From contig SZPE01000010.1 of the NCBI GenBank assembly GCA_030263555.1, forward strand, positions 1 to 64,000: a DNA stretch of 64,000 nucleotides. Reading direction: 5' to 3'. The DNA is from CFX2 sp014338005. GTDB taxonomy: Bacteria; Chloroflexota; Anaerolineae; Aggregatilineales; Phototrophicaceae. The position numbers and the translations under genes were made by a program. Below are positions 51,034 to 59,064 of this stretch, piece after piece. Every line of letters starts with the position of its first letter. Position 1 is the stretch's first letter. The notes beneath the pieces were generated by a model. That model did no database searches. It was not told the DNA's origin and saw only the letters and a list, made by a program, of their open reading frames with translations.

Positions 51034-52110
51034 ATGCGTGATGACAACACCCTGAACCTGACCGGCTGGACATGCCCCGCGCCGCTGCGGAACTACCCGA
51101 CCGTCGTGCTGGGGCATGGCAGCGGCGGCAAAATGATGGCCGATCTGATCCAACACCTGTTCGCGCCGCTGCTGAACAACGACCTGCTGGCGCAGTTCGG
51201 CGACTCGACGCTGTTTGGCCTGGACACCGCCGGGGGCGCGCCGCGCCTTGCGATCAGTACGGACTCCTTCGTCATTCACCCGCTGTTTTTCCCCGGCGGC
51301 AGCATCGGGGAACTGGCCGTTTACGGCACGGTGAACGATGTCGCCATGAGCGGCGCGACTCCGCTGTACCTCAGCGCCGGATTCATTTTAGAAGAAGGGC
51401 TGCCGATGGATGACCTGGGGCGCATCGTGACGGCTTTTGCCGGCGCCGCCCGCGCCGCCCAGGTGCAGATGATCGCGGCGGACACCAAAGTCGTCAACCG
51501 GGGACACGGCGACGGCCTGTACATCAATACCACCGGCATCGGCGTCGTGCCGCCGGGTATTCACATCGCCCCCGACCGCGCCCGCCCCGGCGACCGCGTG
51601 CTGGTGAGCGGCACGATGGGCGATCATGGCATCGCCATTATGTCGGTGCGGGAAGGGCTGGCCTTCGATGCGCCCATCGTCAGCGATACCGCGCCGCTGC
51701 ACGGGTTGGTACAGGCCATGCTGAATATCACGCCGGACATTCACTGCCTGCGGGATGCCACGCGCGGCGGGCTGGCGGCGGTGCTGAACGAGCTGGCGGC
51801 GGCCTCACACGCCGGCATTGAGTTCGACGAATCTGCCGTGCCGGTGGATATAGCCGTACAGAGCGCCTGCGACATGCTGGGGCTTGACCCGCTGCACGTC
51901 GCCAACGAAGGCAAACTGGTGGCGATCCTGCCGCCGGAACACGCCGATGCGGTTCTGGAGGCCATGCGCGCCCACCCCTACGGCGCTCAGGCAGCCATCA
52001 TTGGCGAAGTCACTGCGGAACATCCCGGCATCGTGCTGGCGCGCACGCGCATCGGCGCGCGCCGCGTGGTAGACCTGCCCGCCGGGGAACTGCTGCCGCG
52101 CATCTGCTGA
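51034..52110 (+). CDS. hypE: Hydrogenase maturation protein HypE
   Basis: Dehydrates the S-carbamoyl group from HypF to a thiocyanate on its C-terminal Cys and gives cyanide to the HypCD complex. PurM/ThiL-like ATPase fold, 358 aa: VVLGHGSGGKMM (~25-36), GDSTLFGLDT, SGATPLYLSAGFILEEG, VVNRGHGDGLYINTTGIG, LVSGTMGDHGIAIM and ATRGGLAAVLNELA. The protein ends with the invariant PRIC, so the catalytic Cys358 is intact. Last of the hypB-F-D-E block; no hydrogenase structural genes are in the window. Confidence 0.96.
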   Translation: MRDDNTLNLTGWTCPAPLRNYPTVVLGHGSGGKMMADLIQHLFAPLLNNDLLAQFGDSTLFGLDTAGGAPRLAISTDSFVIHPLFFPGGSIGELAVYGTVNDVAMSGATPLYLSAGFILEEGLPMDDLGRIVTAFAGAARAAQVQMIAADTKVVNRGHGDGLYINTTGIGVVPPGIHIAPDRARPGDRVLVSGTMGDHGIAIMSVREGLAFDAPIVSDTAPLHGLVQAMLNITPDIHCLRDATRGGLAAVLNELAAASHAGIEFDESAVPVDIAVQSACDMLGLDPLHVANEGKLVAILPPEHADAVLEAMRAHPYGAQAAIIGEVTAEHPGIVLARTRIGARRVVDLPAGELLPRIC

Positions 52111-52132
52111 CGGCAGCGCAGCGCGAACCGGC

Positions 52133-52825
52133 CTATTCCAGCCGGTAGGTCTGCCCTGGGTCAAGCACGATGGGCTGCGAATCGGTTTCGCTGCTCACAC
52201 GGTTAGCCCAGGCGCTGGCGTCTTGGTCAATCAGCGGCCAGGTTTTATAGTGCATCGGTACCACCAGCCGGGGGCGCAGCAGCCGAATCGCGTGGAGCGA
52301 GTCCTCCGGCCCCATCGTGAAGTTGTCGCCAATCGGCAAAAAGGCCACATCCAGCCCCATATCGCCGATCAGCTTCATATCGCTGAACAGCGCCGTATCG
52401 CCGGCGAAATACAGCTTTTTGCCGCTCTGTTTGGTCGTCAGCACGAAGCCGTTGGGGTCGCCGCCGTATGTGCCGTCCGGGAAGGACGAGCTGTGAAAGG
52501 CAATCGTCCATTTAGCGACCACAAAACCATGATCGAAACTGCCGCCGGTGTTATGCCCGTGCGCGTTTTTTACGCCGTGTTTGCCCATCCAGACGGCGAT
52601 CTCGTTGCCGGAAACGACCTTCGCGCCGGTGCGTTTGGCGATGTCTACCGTGTCACCCAGGTGGTCGCCGTGCGCGTGAGATAGAAAAATAACCTCCGCT
52701 TGCACCTCACTGGCCGATGCTGCCCCAAGCGGGTTGTTCGTCAAAAACGGGTCAAACAGCACGGCATGTCCGTCAATATCCAGCGAGAATGCCGAATGTC
52801 CGAGCCAGGTAAACGAAATGCCCAT
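52133..52825 (-). CDS. UPF0173 metal-dependent hydrolase
   Basis: Metallo-beta-lactamase-fold protein of the YtkL/UPF0173 group, 230 aa. It opens with the family start ISFTWLGHSAFSLDIDGHAVLFDPFLTNNPLG. The metal motif is LSHAHGDHLGDTVD (HxHxDH). YFAGDTALFSDMKLIG carries the bridging Asp and VPMHYKTWPLI the last His. Members are widespread and probably act on small phosphodiesters or lactones, but no physiological substrate is established. Monocistronic, convergent with hypE. Confidence 0.92.
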   Translation of the reverse strand: MGISFTWLGHSAFSLDIDGHAVLFDPFLTNNPLGAASASEVQAEVIFLSHAHGDHLGDTVDIAKRTGAKVVSGNEIAVWMGKHGVKNAHGHNTGGSFDHGFVVAKWTIAFHSSSFPDGTYGGDPNGFVLTTKQSGKKLYFAGDTALFSDMKLIGDMGLDVAFLPIGDNFTMGPEDSLHAIRLLRPRLVVPMHYKTWPLIDQDASAWANRVSSETDSQPIVLDPGQTYRLE

Positions 52826-52884
52826 TGTTAAGCTCCTTTTTGGGGAATTAACATTTGTATGAATCGAGTTTATTCAATTTATGC

Positions 52885-54117
52885 TTACTTCGCCAGCGGC
52901 AGCGCCAGGGTGAAGGTCGCGCCCGCGCCCAGACCAGGGCTGCTGGCCCACACGCGCCCGCCGTGCGCCTCGGCCAGCGCCCGCACGATGCTCAGGCCGA
53001 CGCCCATGCCGCCGTGATGCCGTGTTAAAGAATTTTCCACCTGATAAAACCGCTCGAAAACCCGCTCAAGCTGGTCGGCTTGCAGGCCAACTCCGCTGTC
53101 CGTCACCAGCACCCATACTTCGCCGGGGCGGTTTTCCGTCCGCACCTGAATTGTGCCGCCCTCCGGCGTAAAGCGCACCGCGTTGTTCAGCAGGTTGGTC
53201 AGCGCCATCACCATGCGAATCCGGTCAACGTTTACCATCACATCGGCTTCCGGCGGCACAACATCCAGCGTATGGCCTTTGGCCGCCGCCATGTCGGCAG
53301 CATCCGTCACGGCTTCTTCGATCAGCGCCACCAGCGGCACGGGCGCGCGTTTTAATTCGGCGGCGCTCTGGTGCAGGTAGCGCAGGTTGGTCAGGTCTTC
53401 AATGATGCGGCGGAGCTGCATGGCGCCCGCGACCACCTTGCCGACCAGCTCGCCCATTTCGCCTTCGGCTTCTTCCTGCAAAAAGCTGGCATATCCCAGG
53501 ATGATCGCCAGCGGCGTGCGGAGTTCGTGCGAGATGATGGCGATAAAATCATTCTTGAGCCGGTCAATCTCGCTCAATTCCTGGTTGGCGCGCCGCAGGG
53601 CCTCCACCAGCTGCGCGCGTTCGATGGCGACGGCAGCCTGCGCGGCCAGAATGCCGGCATATTCCCGGTCTGCTGCCGTCCAGGGCAGTTCTTGTTTGTT
53701 GACAATCTCCAGCACGCCCATCACGCGGTTTTGATAAACCAGCGGTACGGCCAGCAGCGAGCGCGTTTGAAAGCGGTTTTCTTGGTCAACCTGGCCGTAG
53801 TGGCGCGGGTCGCCGCTGGCATCGTCCACCTGCACGATCTGGTTATTTTGCAGCGCCGCGCCGGCGATGCTGCCCGTCAGCGGGACCGTCTGCCCGATCA
53901 GCTGCGGGTTATCGGGTGTGGTAGTGGTGGCCGCGAAGCGTAATTCGCGCGTTTGCGGCATCCACAGCAGCACCGACGCAGCATCCGCCCCGGTGATTTC
54001 GGCGGCAGCGTCCATCACATGGCCGAGCAGTGTTTCCAGTTTGAGCGTCGAATTTAATACCAGGCTGATCTGCGCCAGCCGTTCCAACACCAAAACGCGC
54101 TTTTCAACGCCTTCCAT
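52885..54117 (-). CDS. GAF-domain sensor histidine kinase
   Basis: Soluble two-component sensor, 410 aa. The start at 54117 (MEGVEKRVLVLERLAQ) has GAGGGA 7 bp upstream; the longer reading to 54207 lies in the origin-like region. A GAF domain (~25-175, TLLGHVMDAAAEITGADAASVLLW to GVLEIVNK) is followed by the phospho-acceptor helix FIAIISHELRTPLAIILGYASFLQEEAE with its H-box His, and an HATPase domain (NLLNNAVRFTPEGG, DSGVGLQADQLERVFERF, MGVGLSIVRALAEAHGG). All ATP-binding N, G1 and G2 boxes are present. No paired response regulator adjoins it. Confidence 0.92.
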   Translation of the reverse strand: MEGVEKRVLVLERLAQISLVLNSTLKLETLLGHVMDAAAEITGADAASVLLWMPQTRELRFAATTTTPDNPQLIGQTVPLTGSIAGAALQNNQIVQVDDASGDPRHYGQVDQENRFQTRSLLAVPLVYQNRVMGVLEIVNKQELPWTAADREYAGILAAQAAVAIERAQLVEALRRANQELSEIDRLKNDFIAIISHELRTPLAIILGYASFLQEEAEGEMGELVGKVVAGAMQLRRIIEDLTNLRYLHQSAAELKRAPVPLVALIEEAVTDAADMAAAKGHTLDVVPPEADVMVNVDRIRMVMALTNLLNNAVRFTPEGGTIQVRTENRPGEVWVLVTDSGVGLQADQLERVFERFYQVENSLTRHHGGMGVGLSIVRALAEAHGGRVWASSPGLGAGATFTLALPLAK

Positions 54118-54245
54118 CCCGATTCCCTCATTTTTTACAACCCAACCGATACTCACCAGCATAGCGGAATTTGGGATAATACGAAACCGGGCGGCCTCTT
54201 TAAACACATGCCCTCAGATGTAGAGATATTTAAAGAATAGTAGCT

Positions 54246-54690
54246 TTAGTAGGGGCTGTCGAAACTGTCGAAAACTTTGTAATGCGCTTTCGTAATGTGG
54301 GATTCTTTTCCCAAACCTGTGGCGTCAGGGGCTTAAATAACACAACTTTATCCCAGGCCAATTGTTAAATGCGGGATAGGTGGGATAAAAGTTTTCGACA
54401 GGCGGCCTGTAGATAACCGGGGTGGTTTTCGACAGTTTCGACAGAAACCGACCGTTTTAGGATTCAAATACTGTCCAAACCTGCTTACAACACAAGGGGT
54501 TATCTACAGACACGATTCTACTTATCTACAGGTTTTCGACAATTTGGGTAATGTTTTCGACAGGTTATCTACAGGCATCTTCTTATAATAAGCCTCTTAC
54601 TTGGATTAAATGGGGATATATGGGCGTTTGAAGCGGTTGGGATAACCCGGCGGCGGCTTTTTATCCCAGGCCGGTTTGGGATAAAAAACG
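54246..54690. other. Candidate replication origin (DnaA-box-like array)
   Basis: This non-coding stretch between the histidine kinase and dnaN holds four TTATCTACA sites (54408-54416 reverse, 54500, 54522, 54565), five TTTTCGACA sites (54266 reverse, 54392, 54426, 54533, 54554) and two GTTTCGACA variants (54257 reverse, 54435). Several are joined as 11-bp units, e.g. TTTTCGACAGG next to TTATCTACAGG at 54554-54575. Five TTATCCCA-type sites (54348, 54381r, 54638r, 54661, 54677r) lie around them. An A/T-richer segment (54582-54625) could be the unwinding element. TTATCTACA is one base from the DnaA consensus TTATCCACA. Confidence 0.75.
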
Positions 54691-54717
54691 CCCCTCGGCA
54701 GTATGGCGCGAGGGGCG
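54658..54717 (-). terminator. dnaN terminator with adjoining inverted repeat
   Basis: On the minus strand the stem GCCCCTCG/CGAGGGGC is followed by GTTTTTTATC. The T-run is itself part of a perfect 11-bp inverted repeat (TTTTTATCCCA at 54658-54668 and its complement at 54677-54687), which includes two origin-type TTATCCCA sites. Confidence 0.75.
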
Positions 54718-54745
54718 CAGAGCGTGTACGGACGAAGTGGGCGCG

Positions 54746-55879
54746 TCAGCGGTTGAGGCTCATCGGCATCACCACGCAGATGAAGTCGTCCTTGCCGTCA
54801 GGCCGGATGACGCCGGCATGGGCGGGGCCGTTGCTCTCGAACACCACGCGCTCGTCGGGGATGACGTTGAGCGCCTCGATCAGGTATTTGATATTGAAAG
54901 AAATGTTGAGCGGCTCGCCCTCGACGGTGGCATCCAGCACGCCCTCGTTATCGCCGCGTTCGGCGCTGATGCCCGCCACCGTCACGATACCTGGTTCGCC
55001 GGGGCCGGCTGCCGGTTTGACATAAATTTTGGCGCTGTAGGCCGAGTCGCGGGCGAAAATTTCGGCGCGTTTGCAGGCCGCCAGCAGGTCGGTGGTATAC
55101 ATTACGGTAGAGGTCTGGTAGCTGCGCGGGATGATGGCGCTGAAGTCCGGGAATTTGCCTTCCAGGGTTTGTGCGGCCACATCGGTATGTTTCATGTGGA
55201 ACAGTACGACGTTGCGCTCGTCCGGCAGGCTGATGGTCACGATGTCGTCCTCATCGCCGATGATGCGGGCGATTTCGCTCAAAGCGCGGGCAGGGATGAC
55301 CATATCTACCTGCTGAGGGAAATGCTGTTCGATTTCGGTCGTCCGCACCGCCAGCCGGTAGCCGTCCGCCGCCGCCATCGTCATCACGCTGCCGTCGAAC
55401 TGGGTATAAACGCCGGTTAAAATCGGGCGGTTATCGTCTTTGGCCGCCGCGAACACAGACTGGTTAATCAGCTCCTTGAGCAGTTTGCCCGGCAGCACCA
55501 CGTCTTCCCTGCCGCCCTGGGGGATCATGGGGAACTCGCTGGCATCTATGCCCTTGATGTTGGAGGTGGTAGCTCCACACTGGATTTTGACCGTCTGGGT
55601 GGATGAGTCGAGAGTCATATCCACCCGATCCTGCGAGAGGTTGTTAACCAAATCGGCCAGCGTTTTAGCGGGCAGCGTGATCGCGCCTTCGCGTTCGACC
55701 TTGGCGCCGATCCAGGTGGTGATGCTCATTTCCAGGTTGGTAGCCGCCAGCTTCAGGCGGGCATCTTCCGTCGCCAACAGGACGTTACCCAACACCGGCA
55801 GTGTGGGCCGGCTTTCGACCGCCCGGCTGACGATGCTCAATCCTCTCGCTAATTTATCTTGAAGGACGCTCAGGCGCAT
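54746..55879 (-). CDS. dnaN: DNA polymerase III beta subunit (sliding clamp)
   Basis: Ring-shaped processivity clamp. The start at 55879 (MRLSVLQDKLARGLSIV) has GGGGGAG 8 bp upstream; a reading to 55912 adds 11 non-conserved residues. The 377 aa span three clamp domains: SRPTLPVLGNVLLAT (domain 1), VFAAAKDDNRPILTGVYTQFDG (domain 2) and the C-terminal SFNIKYLIEALNVIPDERVVFESNGPAHAGVIRP with PMSLNR in place of the usual MPMR-type end. dnaA is not adjacent; the origin-like array lies after its 3' end rather than before it. Confidence 0.96.
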   Translation of the reverse strand: MRLSVLQDKLARGLSIVSRAVESRPTLPVLGNVLLATEDARLKLAATNLEMSITTWIGAKVEREGAITLPAKTLADLVNNLSQDRVDMTLDSSTQTVKIQCGATTSNIKGIDASEFPMIPQGGREDVVLPGKLLKELINQSVFAAAKDDNRPILTGVYTQFDGSVMTMAAADGYRLAVRTTEIEQHFPQQVDMVIPARALSEIARIIGDEDDIVTISLPDERNVVLFHMKHTDVAAQTLEGKFPDFSAIIPRSYQTSTVMYTTDLLAACKRAEIFARDSAYSAKIYVKPAAGPGEPGIVTVAGISAERGDNEGVLDATVEGEPLNISFNIKYLIEALNVIPDERVVFESNGPAHAGVIRPDGKDDFICVVMPMSLNR

Positions 55880-55973
55880 CTCACATGCTCCCCCGGTAGT
55901 GACCCAACTCAATTTCCTGATGAGTATACATCAGGCCGGGCAATTTGAGTAGCGGCGGAATGGAACGCCTGTT

Positions 55974-56765
55974 TTAGCCCCTACGCAGTTTTTGCAGCAC
56001 GATCATGGCCTGCTGGTACTCGGCTTCCAGTTCGGCGGCCATCTCGCGCAGCAGGTCGCGACCTCGCTGCCGCGCCAGTTTATCCTCGGTTTTCAGGCGC
56101 ATTAGGTCGCTGTGAACCAGCCGCGCGCGCTCCGCCTGCATATTTTCGATGCGCCGCGCCAGGTCATCGTGGGTCAACCGCAGCCGGCGCAGGCGCAGGG
56201 CGGCTGCCGGCTCGTCCGGGTTGACGCCTTCCGGCTGTTCGGCCAGCAGCTGCAAGGTGTCCAGGTCGCGCCCGGCGTAGGCCTCGTTAATCAGCATCAT
56301 CAGTTTGTTGCGGTAGTCACGGTCGGCGGGGCCGGTCGCCAGGTCAGGATGGTAGCGCCGCGCCAGCGCGCGGTACAGGCGTTTGAGGCGCGTTTCTGGG
56401 TCGCCCGGCAGGGCAGACTCGCGCGGGCGGTCGCCGGATGGAGGCGGCGGTTCGATGGGGCGCGGGTCTTCCCATACGCGGCGGTACTGGTCGGCCACCG
56501 GCGTAAAACCGAGCGGGCGCGCCGGTTCATCTTCCGGCGGTAGGTTGGCGATGCGTTCCAGGTAGCGGCGGCGTTCCAGGTCTTCGATGGCGGCGCGGGC
56601 AGCCTCCAGTTTGGCGTGGGCGGGCGTCACCAGCCGGTCGTACCGCGCGGCGAACTCGTCCAGTTCGCGCTCGATCTGGTTCAGTTCGGTTTCCAGGCGC
56701 GCGGCCTCGCCTTCCAGGCGGGTGACGGCAGCCTGCAAGTCGGCTATCTGTTGGTGAATGTCCAT
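55974..56765 (-). CDS. Coiled-coil protein with internal J domain
   Basis: 263 aa. An N-terminal coiled coil (~5-70, DLQAAVTRLEGEAARLETELNQIERELDEF) is followed by a Pro-rich stretch and a J domain in the middle (TRLKRLYRALARRYHPDLATG, HPD at ~138-140, and NEAYAGRDLDTLQLL). A second helical/coiled region (~190-262) completes it. The HPD indicates a DnaK co-chaperone; coiled coils on both sides suggest it dimerises or targets a complex. The position next to dnaN may be chance. Unrelated in its other domains to the J protein at 38280. Confidence 0.85.
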   Translation of the reverse strand: MDIHQQIADLQAAVTRLEGEAARLETELNQIERELDEFAARYDRLVTPAHAKLEAARAAIEDLERRRYLERIANLPPEDEPARPLGFTPVADQYRRVWEDPRPIEPPPPSGDRPRESALPGDPETRLKRLYRALARRYHPDLATGPADRDYRNKLMMLINEAYAGRDLDTLQLLAEQPEGVNPDEPAAALRLRRLRLTHDDLARRIENMQAERARLVHSDLMRLKTEDKLARQRGRDLLREMAAELEAEYQQAMIVLQKLRRG

Positions 56766-56825
56766 GCTTCCAGCATAGCAGAACAGCCTGCCGCGTGCAT
56801 ACCCTCGCCGCCGGGGGATTAACGC

Positions 56826-56873
56826 ACAAAAACCCGCGCCTCAGCCCTCAGGCATGTGGCGCGAGGGGTTTTC
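56826..56873. terminator. Bidirectional hairpin with A/T tails
   Basis: AAAAACCCGCGCC and GGCGCGAGGGGTTTT pair imperfectly around a 20-nt loop, giving a T-run on either strand. It lies in the divergent spacer before the methyltransferase and shares GGCGCGAGGGG with the dnaN terminator. Confidence 0.5.
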
Positions 56874-56931
56874 CCTTCTTTTGCTGCGTACAGTACAATA
56901 GAAATCATCGTCTGTTCGAGGGAATAATGCT

Positions 56932-57810
56932 ATGCGCGGCGAGTATCTTCCGGTCGAAATCACGAAAATAAACCCGCAAGAGCCGGTATTTTTTTACGCG
57001 CACCCCAACGGTCAGATTTCGGTTGGCGATGCCGCTGCATGGCTCAAAAACTTGCCGGATGAATCTGTTGATTTGATTTTTGCCGACCCCCCGTACAACA
57101 TTAAAAAAGCTGAGTGGGATACTTTTGAATCTCAACAGGAATACATTGAGTGGTCGTTATTATGGATTGAACAGGCGGCCCGGATTCTCAAACCGAGCGG
57201 CACGCTGTATATTTGTGGATTTTTGGAGATTTTAGCCGATCTGAAGTTTCCAGCCTCGCGTTTTTTTGCCGGCTGCCGGTGGCTGGTCTGGCACTATAAA
57301 AATAAAGCCAACCTGGGCAGCGATTGGGGACGATCTCACGAGAGCATCCTGCATTTTCGCAAAAGCAGTACCTTTACGTTTAATATAGACGACATTCGTA
57401 TTCCCTATGGCCGCCATACCCTCAAATACCCTGAACATCCCCAGGCCGTAACCAGCCAGTATGGAAACGGCAAAAATGGAAACCGCCGCTGGCATCCACA
57501 CCCCAGAGGCGCAAAACCGCGTGACGTGATCGAAATCCCAACCACCTGCAACGGGATGAACGAAAAAACGCCGCACCCGACCCAAAAACCGGAAGAACTG
57601 GTGAGGAAATTCATCCTTGCCTCTTCTAATCCGGGCGACGTTGTTGTTGACCCTTTTCTTGGCTCTGGTACGACCGCTGTAGCAGCCGAACAGCTAAAAC
57701 GCAAATGGCGCGGCTGCGATATTTCGCCGGAATACTGCCGGTGGGCAGCGCAGCGGATCGAACAGGTGCAGGAGAAGCCGGTAACGGCCTGGCTTGATTT
57801 TGATCTGTAA
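56932..57810 (+). CDS. Site-specific DNA methyltransferase (type II, beta class)
   Basis: Modifies N6-adenine or N4-cytosine. The catalytic motif IV is DLIFADPPYNIKKAEWD (DPPY at ~60-63) near the amino end, and the AdoMet motif I VVVDPFLGSGTTAVAAEQL is near the C-terminus (~240). This order is that of beta-class N6A/N4C enzymes. The target-recognition part lies between (~115-215: WLVWHYKNKANLGSDWGRSHESILHF, GRHTLKYPEHPQAV). The 292 aa is complete. Codon use is lower in GC than neighbours. The adjacent endonuclease gene begins 26 bp downstream, a normal R-M layout. Confidence 0.92.
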   Translation: MRGEYLPVEITKINPQEPVFFYAHPNGQISVGDAAAWLKNLPDESVDLIFADPPYNIKKAEWDTFESQQEYIEWSLLWIEQAARILKPSGTLYICGFLEILADLKFPASRFFAGCRWLVWHYKNKANLGSDWGRSHESILHFRKSSTFTFNIDDIRIPYGRHTLKYPEHPQAVTSQYGNGKNGNRRWHPHPRGAKPRDVIEIPTTCNGMNEKTPHPTQKPEELVRKFILASSNPGDVVVDPFLGSGTTAVAAEQLKRKWRGCDISPEYCRWAAQRIEQVQEKPVTAWLDFDL

Positions 57811-57836
57811 AACACCCTGCGTCGGAGATCAATTCG

Positions 57837-58783
57837 TTGACGATCAATGATCTCTTGCGGCTGCAAGCCAGAGTCCAGGATAAAGACGCTTTCAAGAATC
57901 TGGACGATTTTGGAGACATTGGCGCTGCTTTCCTGGACTTTATCGCCGTGTCACGGCTTCGACGGGTTATCTCGCCCTCCCATCCCTATTACATCTTTTA
58001 TCAATACGAACAAGGTCTGATTACACGCCCGGTAAATACGACTTTGTTCATTGAAGATAAAAATTGTTCGACAGCATGTTTGTCCGTTTTATGACTTTTT
58101 TGACGGAAATTCGGACGCACAAAGAGAAAACCGCAGACCAGGCCGGCGCGCAGGAATATTTGCAGAAGCGCGAGCTAAACCGCATCGTCTACACCATCCA
58201 GCAGTCTATCGGCTGCATCGGCGATGCTTTTATGCTCTCAAACCAGGCGAGGAAGCGCATTGGGCAGCTTTTTGAGACATTCATCAAACTGATTGTTCGG
58301 GAAGTGGGGTTAACTGCCGAGTCCCGTACCGTGAGGATACCCATCCCTGGTTTTCCGGGATATGAAATGCCCTATGAACTGGATGTGGTGTTCTCTCAAA
58401 ATCAGGCTGTAACCACTTCTGGAAAACCCTATATTCATCCCGGCGAGATCGTCGGCTCGATCAAAACCACCAGTAAGGACAGGATAGACAAAATATTCCT
58501 GGACAAGCATTTATTGTCCAAATTATTGCAGCGTGATATTCCGGTCGTGGCGATTTTTCTGCATGATGTCCGGCGGGCGAAAAGCGGGAACAGTATTTTT
58601 GGAATTAACTCCACTTTTAAGTCCAATCACTTTTTAGGTTACACAGCTGCGCTCCAAAAATTGGACGGGTTTTATTACGTTGTTCCCCGACCGGAAATGC
58701 TAAGCAGCCAACGCCTGCGCGAACAAATCGGGGATTTTCAGCAGCTTTTGACCGGCGATCTGTGGACACTGCTGAACTATTAG
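57837..58783 (+). pseudogene. Type II restriction endonuclease, frameshifted at an A5 run
   Basis: Partner of the methyltransferase. The frame from TTG 57837 runs 85 codons to 58094, and the rest of the protein continues in another frame to 58783. They join at the AAAAA run at 58059-58063: one extra A would read through as EDKKLFDSMFVRFMTF and give ~315 aa. The C-terminal part has a probable PD-(D/E)xK core: YELDVVFS, then IVGSIKTTSKDRIDKIFLDK with the Lys. Either the enzyme is inactivated (the methyltransferase is intact), or the A5 is a sequencing error or a slippage site. It is AT-richer than the surroundings, suggesting transfer. Confidence 0.75.
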
Positions 58784-58804
58784 TGCCGGTTCGCTTCTGG
58801 ACTT

Positions 58805-58945
58805 TTCTGACCCCACCCCCAAACCTCCTCGCGCTCAGGGGACGTGCATCCCCATTCGGGTCGCCGAATTCAGGGCGGGGGCTTAATGCCGTCGGCAGCC
58901 AAGTCGCCCCCGAATTCGGGGGAGATTTAGAGGGGGTGTGATCTC
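58805..58945. repeat. GC-rich dispersed element, copy 3
   Basis: CCCCACCCCCAAACC, CTCGCGCTC, core CCCCATTCGGGTCGCC (58850-58865), then GGGGGCTTAATGCC... and a right side CCCCCGAATTCGGGGG plus GAGGGGGTGTGA. The left ~55 bp match copy 1 with only a few differences. It directly follows the restriction endonuclease gene, in a 280-bp gap with no coding signal. Confidence 0.75.
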
Positions 58946-59064
58946 CATCACGGCTGTGTTGGTTGACCCGAATGCTTTTGAAGCGATTACCCGGGGGCGG
59001 CTTGTCCTGCGGCTTGCGTAATGTTATGCTACAAGTCGTGGATTAAACTCCTGGATAACCGGCA

